A DNA stretch of 64,000 nt from assembly GCA_047967505.1 (NCBI GenBank), contig CM106541.1. One strand, given 5' to 3'. Shown piece by piece: positions 45,538 through 56,108 of this stretch; position 1 is the stretch's first letter, and each line of letters begins with the position of its first letter. The notes beneath the pieces were generated by a model. That model saw nothing but the letters and a program-made list of their open reading frames with translations. It made no database searches and had not been told where the DNA came from. The translations under genes were made by a program, and so were the position numbers. The stretch is from Dipteris shenzhenensis. Taxonomy: Eukaryota > Polypodiophyta > Polypodiopsida > Gleicheniales.

Positions 45538-45740
45538 TCAAATCATTCCCATGCTTCCAAAGAGTCTTGAAACTCTAATATGAGCACACCTACTATCAGG
45601 AATGGTGATGCATTTTTCCACGTCATACCCATTCTTTCTTTGCATACTTCGAATCCTTGATTTCCAATAGCAAATAATGCAACTCACTTTCACTTCATTT
45701 CTATCATACAAAGCTACATCCAAGCCCACTTTGTAAAGTC
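45538..45740 (-). pseudogene. Copy III left arm: first codons fused to C-terminal block
   Basis: After a good splice acceptor (TTCTTGAATGCAG, ending at 45741) the minus strand encodes LYKVGLDVALYDRNEVKV then SCIICYWKSRIRS and NGYDVEKCITIPD. The first part matches the N-terminal block of copy II (GMDVVLYKKNEVVAF). The second matches the extreme C-terminal block of copy II (SSIIHCWKSRTRS, HGYNVEKCITILD) at 56320-56230. Everything between, over 2.5 kb in copies I and II, is missing. The reading frame stays open across the join, so a small protein of about 67 residues could still be made. Confidence 0.72.
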
Positions 45741-46595
45741 CTGCATTCAAGAAAACATTTAGAAAATATAAAACTTTAAAAGGTTATTTCTTCTAAATTG
45801 TATTTTCTTGTTGTAGTTCTTTTGTTAATAGTCACATGTGTGTGGAACACAATAAAAAAGAAAGTTTTATTCATATATTAATTATCAATCAATCATAATG
45901 TTAAAATATATTATACATAACACTCTAAGATATTGTTGTTTAGGTGTATATACCCTAAACACTAAACCCTAAAATTTGATATTAAATTGGGGAAAAAATT
46001 GATTGAATTTTTTATTGTTGAAAAAACCTAATATTTATTGTATAAAATGGGGCAAAAAAATATTTCGCAATAAACGTATTTAAAAACCCTTGATTTTTGT
46101 TTAAAAGTTGAATTTGCAATCAATATATGAAACCATATTTCTTTAAAAAAACACACACTTTTCTCGCTTTTTTTACAAAAGTTTTACTTTTAAAATAAAT
46201 AATCTCTATTCAGGAGAAAAAGAAGAGGGAAATTTTCTCAAAATTTAAAAACTAAACCTATATCAGCAACCTCCCTCTTCCCTCATTCTCATAGCTCACT
46301 CCTACAATCTGCTCCTCCTCTTCCCTCCTCTCCTCCTCCTTTCTTTTTCTCTTTCCCCTTTTCTTCCTCTCCACTTCCTCTTCCTTCCTGCCTCATCTCT
46401 TCTTCCTCTTTCCCACCCATCTCCTTTCCTTCGTTCCTCTCTCCCACTCCCCTAGTGCCTCAAAGTGGAAACAACCACTTTTGTGTTGGTGGCAATTGCC
46501 GTACGCCACTTTGTGGGGCTATTGCCACAAAAGTGGCCCAAAGCCACTTTTTTTTTGTTTTGGGCCACTTTTATGGCATTTGGGCAATAGCCCAA

Positions 46596-46862
46596 AGATG
46601 GCACATGCCATCTTTGCCCCATTTTTTTATACTAATAAAAAGGTGTCGTATGCCACTTTGTGGCCCAACACAACAAAAAAAGTGGCTTTTGATAAAAGAT
46701 GGCACATGCCATCTTTTGGCTATTGCCACAAAAGTTGCCAAAAGCCACTTTTTTGTTGCTTTGGGACACTTCCCAAAGCAACAAAAAAGTAGCCATCTTT
46801 TGCCAAAAGCCACTTTTTTGTTGCTTTGGGACACTTCCCAAAGCAACAAAAAAGTGGCCAAA
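46596..46862. repeat. Hairpin cluster in the fold-back core
   Basis: Two perfect stem-loops lie in tandem. The first has arms 46748-46766 and 46771-46789 with a 4-nt loop. The second has arms of 23 nt at 46809-46831 and 46836-46858 with the same CACT loop. Two short palindromes (AAGATGGCACATGCCATCTT) lie near 46596 and 46701. Units share the phrase TTGTTGCTTTGGGA and its complement. Confidence 0.93.
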
Positions 46863-47584
46863 AGTCAATTTTTTGTTGCTTTAGGCCACAAAGTGGCATA
46901 CACCACTTTTAGAATTGGGAGAGGAAGAGAAAGGGAAATGAGGAAGAGAGGAGGGAAAAGGAGGAGTAGGTTGTGGGAGTGACTTGTGAGAATGAGGGAA
47001 CATGGGGGTTGCTTATATAGGTTTAGTCGTGTTTTAGGGGTTTTTTTTTTGTGAAAAGTTTTCACTCCTCTTTCCCCCTCTCTTCCTCCTCTTCCTCCTT
47101 CAAAAAAGTAAAATTTTTTAGAAACTTGCGAGAAATTTTTTTTTTTTAGAAAGATGTTTTCAAATATCGTTTGCAAAATCAACTGTGTAATAAAAATTGA
47201 GGGTTTTTAAATACGTTTGTTAGAAAATAGACTTTGTTTTCATTTTATACAAACAATATAAGGGTTTTTCAACAAAAAAACCATTTCACATTTTGTTTTC
47301 TCAATTTAATATCAAATTTGAGGGTTTAGGGCTTAAGGTATATACCTCTAAACAATACTATCTTAGAGTGTTATGTTTAATATATTTTAACATAATGATT
47401 TATTGATTATTAATATACGAATAAAACTTTCTTTTTTATTGTGTTCCATGCACACACTTGAGGTCTAATGGATTGGGTGGATACTATTAGAAAATAAACT
47501 ATATGAAAAAAATACATCTCAATAGAAATAAACTTTTAAATATTTATATTCACTAAAAGTTTTCTTAAATCCACGACTTTACTC

Positions 47585-47655
47585 TACAAGAGGGCTTGGA
47601 TGTACCATTGTATGATAGAGACAAAGTGGAAATGAGTAGTATTATTCATTGTTGA
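47585..47655 (+). pseudogene. Copy III right arm: second copy of the same fusion
   Basis: The plus strand encodes GLDVPLYDRDKVEMSSIIHC and then a TGA. This shows the same N-terminal to C-terminal junction as the left arm. The splice acceptor is destroyed (ATCCACGAC in place of ATGCAGGAC) and homology ends near 47655. Confidence 0.68.
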
Positions 47656-47836
47656 TGTGGTTACTTCCCAAAAGTATTAACAAGAGGTAGCGATAATAAG
47701 CTTTTTAATTGCCATAAGAGTTAACAATGTGTGTTGTTAACATTTCAGGAAATGGAATGAGAACCAACTTCACAATAGTTTCTTTATCATGCATGACAAA
47801 TAGTAGGAGAGTGTATATGTACACCACTCTTTCAAA

Positions 47837-48062
47837 CCCCCAAAAACGTCCCCAAATCAGCAAGTATCTACTAGCAAGATGCTCCCATAGCATGTGATTT
47901 TCAGCCAAGAGCCCACCAGGAAGTATCTACCAAGTATATGCTAGTAGGATGCTCCATAGCATGCGATTTCCAACCAAGAGCCAACTAGGAAGAGGGAGAC
48001 CCAAAAACGTCCCCAGATCAGTAGGTATCTGCTAGCAGGATGCTCCCATAGCATGCAATTTC
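47837..48062 (+). repeat. Degenerate tandem repeat (about 60-90 bp), three units
   Basis: Phrases 'aaaaacgtcccc', 'gatgctcccatagcatg' and 'ccaagagcc' recur near 47837-47925, 47926-47992 and 48001-48062. No coding is seen. Confidence 0.75.
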
Positions 48063-48387
48063 TCCGTAATGTGAAATTATTCAATTTCTCTTGCCACTTT
48101 ATTGCATTTGGGTGTGGATTAAAATCGCAAAATTGAGAAAATTACATTACTCTCTTTTTTGCTTCTAGAAAATTTAAAGTCAAGCATAGACAACTTGGAA
48201 ATTACAAATATTTTGTTTCAAATTATTGCACAAAGGCATGACCCTACTGGTTTCCACAACTCGTATTTTCAATTTCAAAAATTGAGAACCCTAAACCACC
48301 ATATTTTGTGCTTAACTTCATGAAGTTATAGGGTCTAAATATTGATTATTCACGTCCAAAACATAAGAAAAAGTCCAAAATTAAAGA

Positions 48388-48411
48388 ACACATACATATA
48401 TATATACATAT

Positions 48412-48453
<42 letters not shown>

Positions 48454-48597
48454 GTATGTATGTATGTATATACATAGATATATACATATATATGTGTATA
48501 TATATGTATGTATATACATATGTATATGTATATATACATACATATATATATATGTATATATATCATATATATATATATGTATGTATATATACATATG

Positions 48598-48628
<31 letters not shown>

Positions 48629-48677
48629 GTATATCATATATATATATATGTATATATATACATATGTATATGTATAT

Positions 48678-48710
<33 letters not shown>

Positions 48711-49090
48711 CATACATATATATATGTATGTATATATACACACACACATATACATGCATACATACTTACATGCATGCATGCATACATACTTACATGCATG
48801 CATGCATACATACATACATACATATATATTATAATAACTAAATTCTTAAAAAAAATTCTGTGTATGTGTGCAAACGTGTGTTTGTTTTATACATGTGTGA
48901 AAATGTGTGTGTATGTGTGTGTGTGTGCATGCGTGTGTGCATGTATGCGTGCGTTCACATGTGTGTGTGCATGTGGATGTGCATGTGCATGTATGTATTT
49001 ATGTGTACACACACACGTGTGTATATACACATATATATTTATGTATATACATATATATATACCTCTGTGTGTGTGTGTGTGCACGTGCGT
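48388..49090 (+). repeat. Compound microsatellite: (CA)n, (TA)n, (ATGT)n/(ACAT)n, (GT)n
   Basis: About 700 bp of alternating purine-pyrimidine repeats, interrupted at 48830-48860. The (TA)n/(ACAT)n part is highly self-complementary. Long Tyr/Ile/Val/Cys-rich frames on both strands are artefacts. Confidence 0.97.
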
Positions 49091-49179
49091 GTTGTTATGG
49101 ATAAATTTGACCAAGGTGAAAGGCAGAAATATATGTGTGTGCTTGTATGTGTGGCAATAGTATAATAAAATATGGTGTG

Positions 49180-49540
49180 CATAGGGCCCAGGGTTGAGGT
49201 GGCAGGGCATGACCATGTGCCACCCTTCCACATAAGAGGACCCATAAGGTGTGTTGTACATAATCCATGGTAGTTATATTATAAAATGGCAAGGTGGCAT
49301 GATTCCTCCATGTGCCACCCCTCCACCTAGGCGGCCCCATGCCTACATTTAGTGAGACATGGCCCAAGGACCATGCAAGAAGTAATATAAAATAGGTGGA
49401 TATGGATATTATATTGGATTATTCCCTCCATGTAGGATAGGCCCATGTGGGGGGGTGTAGATAGTCAAAGAATGCAAGTTAAATAATGGGGAAAGTAGGA
49501 TGAGGTGGCAAGACTTCTTGTGCCAACCCTCCACTTGTCC
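49180..49540 (+). repeat. Degenerate repeat of about 105 bp
   Basis: The phrases 'aggtggca', 'catgtgccacccctccac' and 'ataaaat' recur near 49198-49287 and 49292-49393, with a weaker unit to about 49545. No gene is seen. Confidence 0.6.
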
Positions 49541-49544
49541 TCCT

Positions 49545-50530
49545 AGATGTTTGAACGAATTATAAAATTGGAAGGAGACCAAGGGAGTATCTTAGACTTG
49601 GGATATGGGGTTTGATTTATGTGGAAAAATGAGACAAAAGGTTGTTGCACACAATTGAGAGTGCGTACCCACCTAGCCCACATGGGAGACTCTTCCACAC
49701 ACACCATGCATATGGGAGGATGCATTTATTGGGAGAGACCCCCTCTCTTGGCTCTAAAAGGAGGGGGATGTTCCTTGATGGGACACGCTCATTCTTGTAA
49801 TGCCACCTAGCTAGTACTTTGATGAACCCCCCCCCAATCCTTCCTTTCAAATAAAGCATGACTCTCTTCCCTTGATGTCTCCATCTCTACATTCCACCTC
49901 CCATCATGTACACGCTCCTGTTCCCCCTCTCCCTTCCCCCTTATGGCATAGTCCCTCTCTTCATTCCCACCCCTCTTAATCCTTTTTCCCTGCCTATGTT
50001 AATGCTTCTTCCCTCATGTTCCCTTTTCCTCAATGGCCCTCGAGTGTCACCATGCCTTGCATCTAGCATCATGCCTCGAATTCTTTTCTAGTTAATAGAA
50101 TTGGTGTGGCTACTGGGATCGAAGTCTCCATGGCTAGTGGCATAAAATTCGTCACTCCTACAACTGGGTGTAGTTTTGTAGCATCTTCCATGTGCGTTTC
50201 TCTACTTTTGCACCTCCAATCTGCATCCATGCCATCTTACGTGTAGCACCGAATGCAAAACTTCTCTGCTTCTATGCCTCCAATCTATGTATCTTCGGCT
50301 CGTGGTTCTCCATCTCTGCGGCTACAAAACCTCTCTAGTTCTGCACCTCCAACCTACATGCAGTTCTTGTGCATCTTTTGGATTCCAATGCATGCATCCG
50401 CACTATCTTACGGGTGCACCATGCATCTTCTGCTCATCGTGCCCGCAAAACTGTTCCTGCACACCTACAACAGATTGCACGTGTCTTTTGGTCGACCACA
50501 CCTGCAAAACTATCTCCTTCTCTTTCTCTT
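49545..50530. other. No recognisable gene
   Basis: Mixed DNA with repeated 'cctccaat' and 'tgcatc' phrases at 50210-50460. The 135-residue frame at 50253-50660 overlaps the SINE-like sequence and has no domain. Confidence 0.45.
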
Positions 50531-50534
50531 TCTC

Positions 50535-50620
50535 TTCTCTTCTCCTTTTATTAAGGAGTGGGAATTGAACCCAAGACCTCCCCATTCACAAAAGGAAGAC
50601 TTACCAATGGGCCAACAAAT
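50535..50620 (-). mobile_element. tRNA-derived SINE-like sequence
   Basis: The minus strand carries an A-box-like TTGGCCCATTGGTAAG (about 50616-50601) and, 29 nt later, a B-box-like GGTTCAATTCCC (50571-50560). These form an internal RNA polymerase III promoter of the kind found in plant SINEs. A purine-rich AATAAAAGG tail follows. No full tRNA cloverleaf can be drawn, so a functional tRNA gene is unlikely. Boundaries are approximate. Confidence 0.6.
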
Positions 50621-50639
50621 AAGAAGTGATGAAAGTGTG

Positions 50640-52190
50640 ATGATATTGCTTATATGTTGAAATCTCATGAACTGTAACTCTCTAACCGTAGGGAGTTTCC
50701 TCTTGCTGTAAAAAGCAAGAGTACTTCACTTCATGTACTCTATTCACATCTCATACTAGATCGTAGATTTTGAACTTTTTCAAGTTCGCTCCTTGGATGC
50801 ACGCCACACGAGGAGGGTGGATATTTATGTCACTTCTCGATGGGTTCAAGGATTTGATGCTTGGTCCTCTGCTCATTACGGCTACCCATTGGCGAGATCT
50901 CTTTCTTGATCTTCATGTCGATCTTCAACAACTAATTGTACAAGGCATTGCTCGAGGAGACGACGAGTGCGATGATATACTGTGGAAGGTTTAAGGTGAA
51001 GAATTAGTGATATACTAGAAGGGCTTTGATTCAAATTCTACTCACTGTGCAGTGATCGAGCTACTTGCTGCATCGAAGGTAATTAAAAGGGTGACATTCT
51101 TCCAAGGGTGGGATGATCCATAAGCTTGGGGGGAGATTTAGCACATCTGCTTATTAATTCATGTGGATAAGCTCGTCTTGAATCATTTCTTCTCGACTTC
51201 ACTACAAAGGTTTTTAGGGCTCGGCTATAGCCAGTAATGTTTCGACAAAGGAATCCCTTTGTACCTAATCAAACCTTTGTGCCACATTTTGAGCTTCAAG
51301 TTGTAATTCTTTTTTGTCCAAAGATTAACTATCAATAAAGGATTGCAAGTTTATTTGGTGTTGAACGTCTTGCTAAAGTATTGAATTCTCCCCACCCTCT
51401 CCTTCTACCTATCTTGGACTACCGAGAAACCTAGGATGTCTAGATTTTAGTCTTGGTGTAATGACATCTTGGATTCTTCAATTTGACAGAGCATACTGAC
51501 CTTCGACCAAGGCTGTTGGTGTGGATGTGAAGCTCACTTCATCAGGCGGTGAGGTGTATTGTTATAGCAATATCTGCACCTGCAAGTACTTGCAACCAAA
51601 GTGAGTACTCAACATGCATTTTTGGGCTACAAAAGGCGCAAGGACATTACATCAAGCAACTTGAGGTGTAAGGAGATTCTCAACTCGTGTGTGAACAAGT
51701 TAGTGGAAGGTGGAAGGTGCAGAGCGAAGGCTTGATTCCATGACATCAACAAGCATTGGAACTTTGCCAACAATTTGACGAGATAAAAATTTAGCAAATC
51801 CCTTGAGCTCAAAATTTAGTTGCTGATTTCTTGACATGTGAAGCTTGTACTTCAATCATGCATGAAACGAGTGGATGGCACCGCCCCAACAAAGCCACAA
51901 GCCACAAATGAGGGTGATCATTTGTAAAGAATGCAAAGGTTGTGGTCATCATGAAACTCAATGTTGTGCATATTTGATGCGAGTTTACCGACTTCGAAAT
52001 CATCAGAAAGGTTCTTAAGGACATTGCTCAAAAGAAGGATGCCAAACTACACACCCTTTAAAGAAATAGCATGGCAACTACAAGAACTAGAAGAAGCTGA
52101 AGGTGATGTGCAAGCTCTCCAACTATTGACATTTGTCATGGCATTCTTGTTTGCCTTGATGAACAACCTCATGCAGCGCCGTATCTCTAA
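50640..52190. other. Unassigned region upstream of Gypsy-2
   Basis: No clear gene. A degraded frame at about 50770-51125 ends near a G-rich tract (AGCTTGGGGGGAGATTT, 51122-51138) that resembles one at 41787-41803. A cysteine/histidine-rich phrase (CKECKGCGHHETQCC) is readable near 51926-51970 and could be a decayed zinc knuckle. Confidence 0.4.
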
Positions 52191-52197
52191 CCCTCGC

Positions 52198-55100
52198 TTG
52201 TAAAGATGGATGCAATATCATGAGGGTTGGTCCTTTTAAAATTATTTATGAGCTATTCTATGCTGAAGATTCTTCCCGTATTGTATTTCACACACCCTAC
52301 CCTACCTATGTATGCTTTGTGGATGTATCTTCACCTGATTTTCAATTCAAGCTACCTCTTTCCATTGTTTTCCAATAGATAAGCCTCATTTCGACTCTCT
52401 CTTTTCCATTTTCCAAGCATGGCTGACATTCCCATGTTCTGTGGATGGGTTGAAGAAAATCCAATAGAGTATCTTGTGGCCTTCAAGCACCATTGTGTTT
52501 CTCTCAACTTTCTTACTGAAGATATATGGCTGTTGGTTCTTCCCACATTTCTAGAGGGTTTGGCTCAAGTGTGGTATGAGAAGCACGTTCACCAAAGCTA
52601 GTCGAGGTTGACAGTACTATGATCGAGTATTTTGGCAAAGAAGAGGAACCGGAGAAAGTGTACCTGTAGCAAACCTAAAGCAATCAGAAGGTGAGACAGC
52701 GTATTGATATGTAGATTGAGCGACCATGCTCCTAGATCGTTTAATTGCCACACAAGAGGACAATGCTGGATTTTGAGTTGGAATGACTCAGCATGTGCTG
52801 AGCTACCTTGTAGTAGGAGCAAGTGATGAATTCCGCCTCAAGCTTAAATGGGAGAATCCAAAGACCGTGGTGCTAGCACAAGAGATTGCTCAAAAGTTTG
52901 ATAAAGTTTAGTCTGCTGATCCCGCTTCAAAGAAGATGGTTGTTCTTTCGCAACCCCCTCAATTATTGCAACAACAACCTAGGGGGTCCAACTCAGGGGC
53001 ATACCTCCACCCCCCATCGGGGATGTATACACCACCTCCACCTCAAATGTATGGTCCTCCCTTAGATGCTTACCCTCAATAAGGTGTATATCCTCACCCT
53101 CTGCCTAGAAGATTTCCCCAACCTCGCCCACAAGCCCCCCTCCTTCCTACTCCCTCGGCCCCTCCTACTAAAGAACCCGAAGTCAATGACCTAGCCAAGG
53201 CCCTGAATGATCTTCAGCTTCAGATGGTGGGCATCAAAAATCAAGCCAATCGCCCTCCAAGAGAACGTGCCAATGTTGTGTGCTACGAGTGCCACAAAAG
53301 GGTGATTATTGCACCGAATGTCCCAATATTCCAAGGGCGAATCTTCCAAGTGAATCGGACACCAAGGATTCTAGCATAGAGGTCATTAACCTCGAGAAGA
53401 GAAGTCGTACCACCTCGGATCCCTCTCTAAACCGTGGACCGGGCTGCCCCAAGAAGAAGATGTCCTTCTTAGAGCCCTCAGATGTAAGGAAGAAGTTTAC
53501 ATGATGGGCGTGTCTCCAACCCCGCCACCTGCGAAAAAGGTAACAGCTAGTCCTCAATAGCTTGAATCTATGCTTTCCCCTGACCTCACTCCAAGTGAGA
53601 AAGATGAGTTCCTAGAAATATTCAAAGATTTCCCTGACCTCTTTGCAACTAGCTACCACCACCTTCACCATGTGACTATCATAGAACACAAGATAGAGTT
53701 GAAGCCAAGCTGAAGCCTGATGTTAAGCCAGTGGCTTAGAAGTATCGGAGATTAGGGCCCCTACAGACCGACATTTTGCACTCAAAGTTGCAGAAGCTTG
53801 TAGAAGCTGGGTTTATTGTTCCGATTCACAATACTGAATGGGTTTCACTAGTGGTAGTCACCCCAAAGAAAAGCAACAAGTGGCAAATCTGCATCGACTA
53901 TAAGAAACTCAATGTGGCCACCAAGAGGGACCATCATCCTCTTCCCTTTCAAGACCTCATTCTTGAGAAGGTAAGTGGTCATGAGATGTATACTTTCTGT
54001 GATGGTTACTCCAGGTTTTATCAAATCAGAATTGCTGAGGAGGATGTGCTTAAAACCACATTTGCCACACCCTGAGGGACATTTGCATTCAAAGTAATGC
54101 CATTTGGCCTCACCAATGCTCCTGCTACCTTTCAAAGATTTATGCAGATGGTGTTTGCTCCTTATTTGGGGGTCTTCTTGGAGGTGGTTTTAGATTATTT
54201 TTGTATATTCTTGGCACGTAAGGAGCACGTCATGAAGGTTAGGTTGGCCTTCCAAAGGATCAATGATGCAAATGGCAATCTCAACCCTAATAAATGCACC
54301 ATTGGAGCCACTCAAGGGAGGATATTGGGACATATTGTCTCATCCAAGGGCGTCAAGCCTGACCCTGAGAAGGTAGAAGCTCTCCTCAAGCTCTCCCCAC
54401 CAACAACAAAATGTTAGGTATGCTCATTTATCAATCTAGTAGGATACTATTGCCTCTTCATTGATCAATATGCTGCTTTGACATGACCCATGACTATGCT
54501 ATTAAAAGATGGAGTTGATTTCTCTTGGGATGAGGATTGTGATCATGGGTTTGTATAAATCAAGAGTGCTCTGGCTTCAGAACCCATTCTATGCAATCGT
54601 GATTGGTCAAAGATTTTCTATATCAATCTTGGGTTTGGTGAACACACTCTGGCGAGTATTCTTCTCCAGCAAGGGGAGGATCGGTTCATGTATCCCGTTC
54701 GATTTGCTTCTCAACAATTGCTCAAAACTGAATGATGCTACCCTGAAGCTGACAAGCATGCCTTGTCTTTGGTGTTCTGCATTGAGAAATTTAAGCATTA
54801 TGTGGCTAGAAAGTCCTTTATTATAATCTCTAGCAATGGTCTTGCAAAGTAGGTTCTTCAATCACCAAATCCCATGGGCCGGTTGGCCAAATGGTTGGCA
54901 GTTCTTCTTTCAAAATTGTAAAGGAGGGTTGTTCCAACTTGAAGAATGCTTTGATTGATTTAGAGAAGTGCCTCGATGTATCTTATAGTGGCCATAGAAG
55001 TTGGGGATCCATGGTATGGTGGTATCTATAGACTTTTGACCGCTTTCTCCTTTCCTCCAGAAAGTACTAGCTATGAGAGAAAGAAGATCCGCAGAGATAG

Positions 55101-55720
55101 TAGGCGCTACACTCTCTTCAATGGAGAGTTGTACCATCAAGGCATGGATGGGCTACTAAGATGAGCCATTGATGCAGATGAAGTACCTAAGGTTTTGAAG
55201 CATTATCATGATGGATTTTGTGAAGGCCACTATGTCGGTGACTATATAGCTAAGAAGATTTTACATGCTGGGTACTATTGGTCGACCTTATTCAAGGATG
55301 TCACTATGTATTGCAAAACTTGTGAACCATGCCAATTCTTTGGTAGGAACAATTTGTGTTCTGGGAAACATCACCCAGTGATGTCCATCCATCCATTTCA
55401 AAAGTGGGGAATAGATTTTGTTGGGCCCTTGCCCATGAGTGCCTGCAAAAAGAAATATCTTGTGGTAGCCACTCAGTATGTCACTAAGTGGGCTGAAGCT
55501 ATTGCCCTCCCCACTGCAAATGGTAAGGCAGTTTCAAACAGTTTCATATTTGAATGTATCTGCACAAGGTTTGGGACACCCATGGAAAATAGTATCTGAC
55601 CATGGGAGTCCATTACTTTCTCTCCTGGTTTGGACCTTTTTTTGGAGCATATCTTCTCCACTCAACTTCACTTAGTGAGCTCAAAAATTGGGTTTTTTAG
55701 AGCACTAAATGTGTCACTTA
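52198..55720 (+). mobile_element. Gypsy-2: degenerate Ty3/Gypsy internal region
   Basis: Order on the plus strand: gag (52419 on), knuckle (about 53280), RT (53770-54420), RNase H (about 54430-54870), then integrase (about 55000-55670). The integrase-last order defines Gypsy. No LTRs, primer site or target duplication were found, and integrase is cut after its second Asp region. Further right is the 3' repeat region of copy II. Confidence 0.85.
52419..55670 (+). pseudogene. Gypsy-2 gag-pol pseudogene
   Basis: Gag starts MADIPMFCGWVEENPIEYLV at 52419. A knuckle resembling CCHC is split by a frameshift near 53290 (GDYCTECPN, where His is expected at the Asp). RT is recognisable as AGFIVPIHNTEWVS, ICIDYKKLNVATKRD and TFCDGYSRFYQIRIAE, then a TGA at about 54074, then VMPFGLTNAPATFQRFMQ. 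The catalytic Y/F-x-D-D reads V-L-D-Y (about 54190), so the polymerase site is lost. RNase H has several stops. Integrase keeps an H..H...C..C zinc block (HYHDGFCEGH, CKTCEPC) and WGIDFVGPLP with the first Asp, and ends soon after SDHGS. Many stops and frameshifts mark it as old. Confidence 0.85.
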
Positions 55721-55917
55721 TATACAAATATGGCCTTACTAAGCTAAAAAGTCAAGTGGTGACCTCTAATTAAAAAAAAAAAGGCTCAGTGAAGCTATAA
55801 TTCCCAAACTCGTGCATGGTGCCCCCATCCAATAACTATAATAATAATAATAGTAGTCTCCTGACTCTAGTTCAATTTTAACACTATGAGGTGAAAATAT
55901 GACACCATATGAGAAGA

Positions 55918-56080
55918 GTTTGTTGAATTCAACATATAAGTGGTGTATAGATACACCATTTTTTTGAAAAAAAAGAGTTTGTTGAATTCAATATATAACT
56001 GGTGTATAGATACACCCTTTTTTTGAAAAACAAACCATACAATAAATTATCTTATTGGTGGTGTATAGATACACCGTTTG
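55918..56080 (+). repeat. 59-bp tandem repeat carrying GGTGTATAGATACACC
   Basis: The 16-bp palindrome (7-bp arms, AG centre) occurs at 55942, 56001 and 56060, exactly 59 bp apart. The first two units share 'gagtttgttgaattcaa'; the third is more diverged. It lies just downstream of the C-terminal end of copy II. Confidence 0.93.
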
Positions 56081-56108
56081 TATGGAAAAAAGCATACATA
56101 ACATTATC

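Larger units (their letters stand above)
45501..47655. mobile_element. Fold-back element: inverted duplication of an extreme deletion derivative (copy III)
   Basis: The left arm (about 45655-46480) and the right arm (about 46890-47655, reversed) match over most of their length. Outside to inside each arm holds an exon start (GGGCTTGGATGTA), an AT-rich stretch, a CCCTAAA-type motif (45949-45973; reversed at 47318-47345), an A/T-rich part, a C/T-rich block (46265-46440; reversed at 46915-47005) and a nested hairpin core around 46.67-46.70 kb. Family coding sequence runs outward at both ends. Only the left arm continues to the C-terminal codons and the GGTGTA...TACACC palindrome. No flanking target duplication was identified. 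Confidence 0.78.

Noticed and set aside
48342-49160. Open frames of up to 272 codons, Tyr/Ile/Val/Cys-rich, on both strands
   Set aside because: They are translations of the (TA)n/(CA)n/(GT)n microsatellite.
50560-50616. A functional tRNA gene
   Set aside because: Promoter boxes are present, but I could not form an acceptor stem and anticodon arm.
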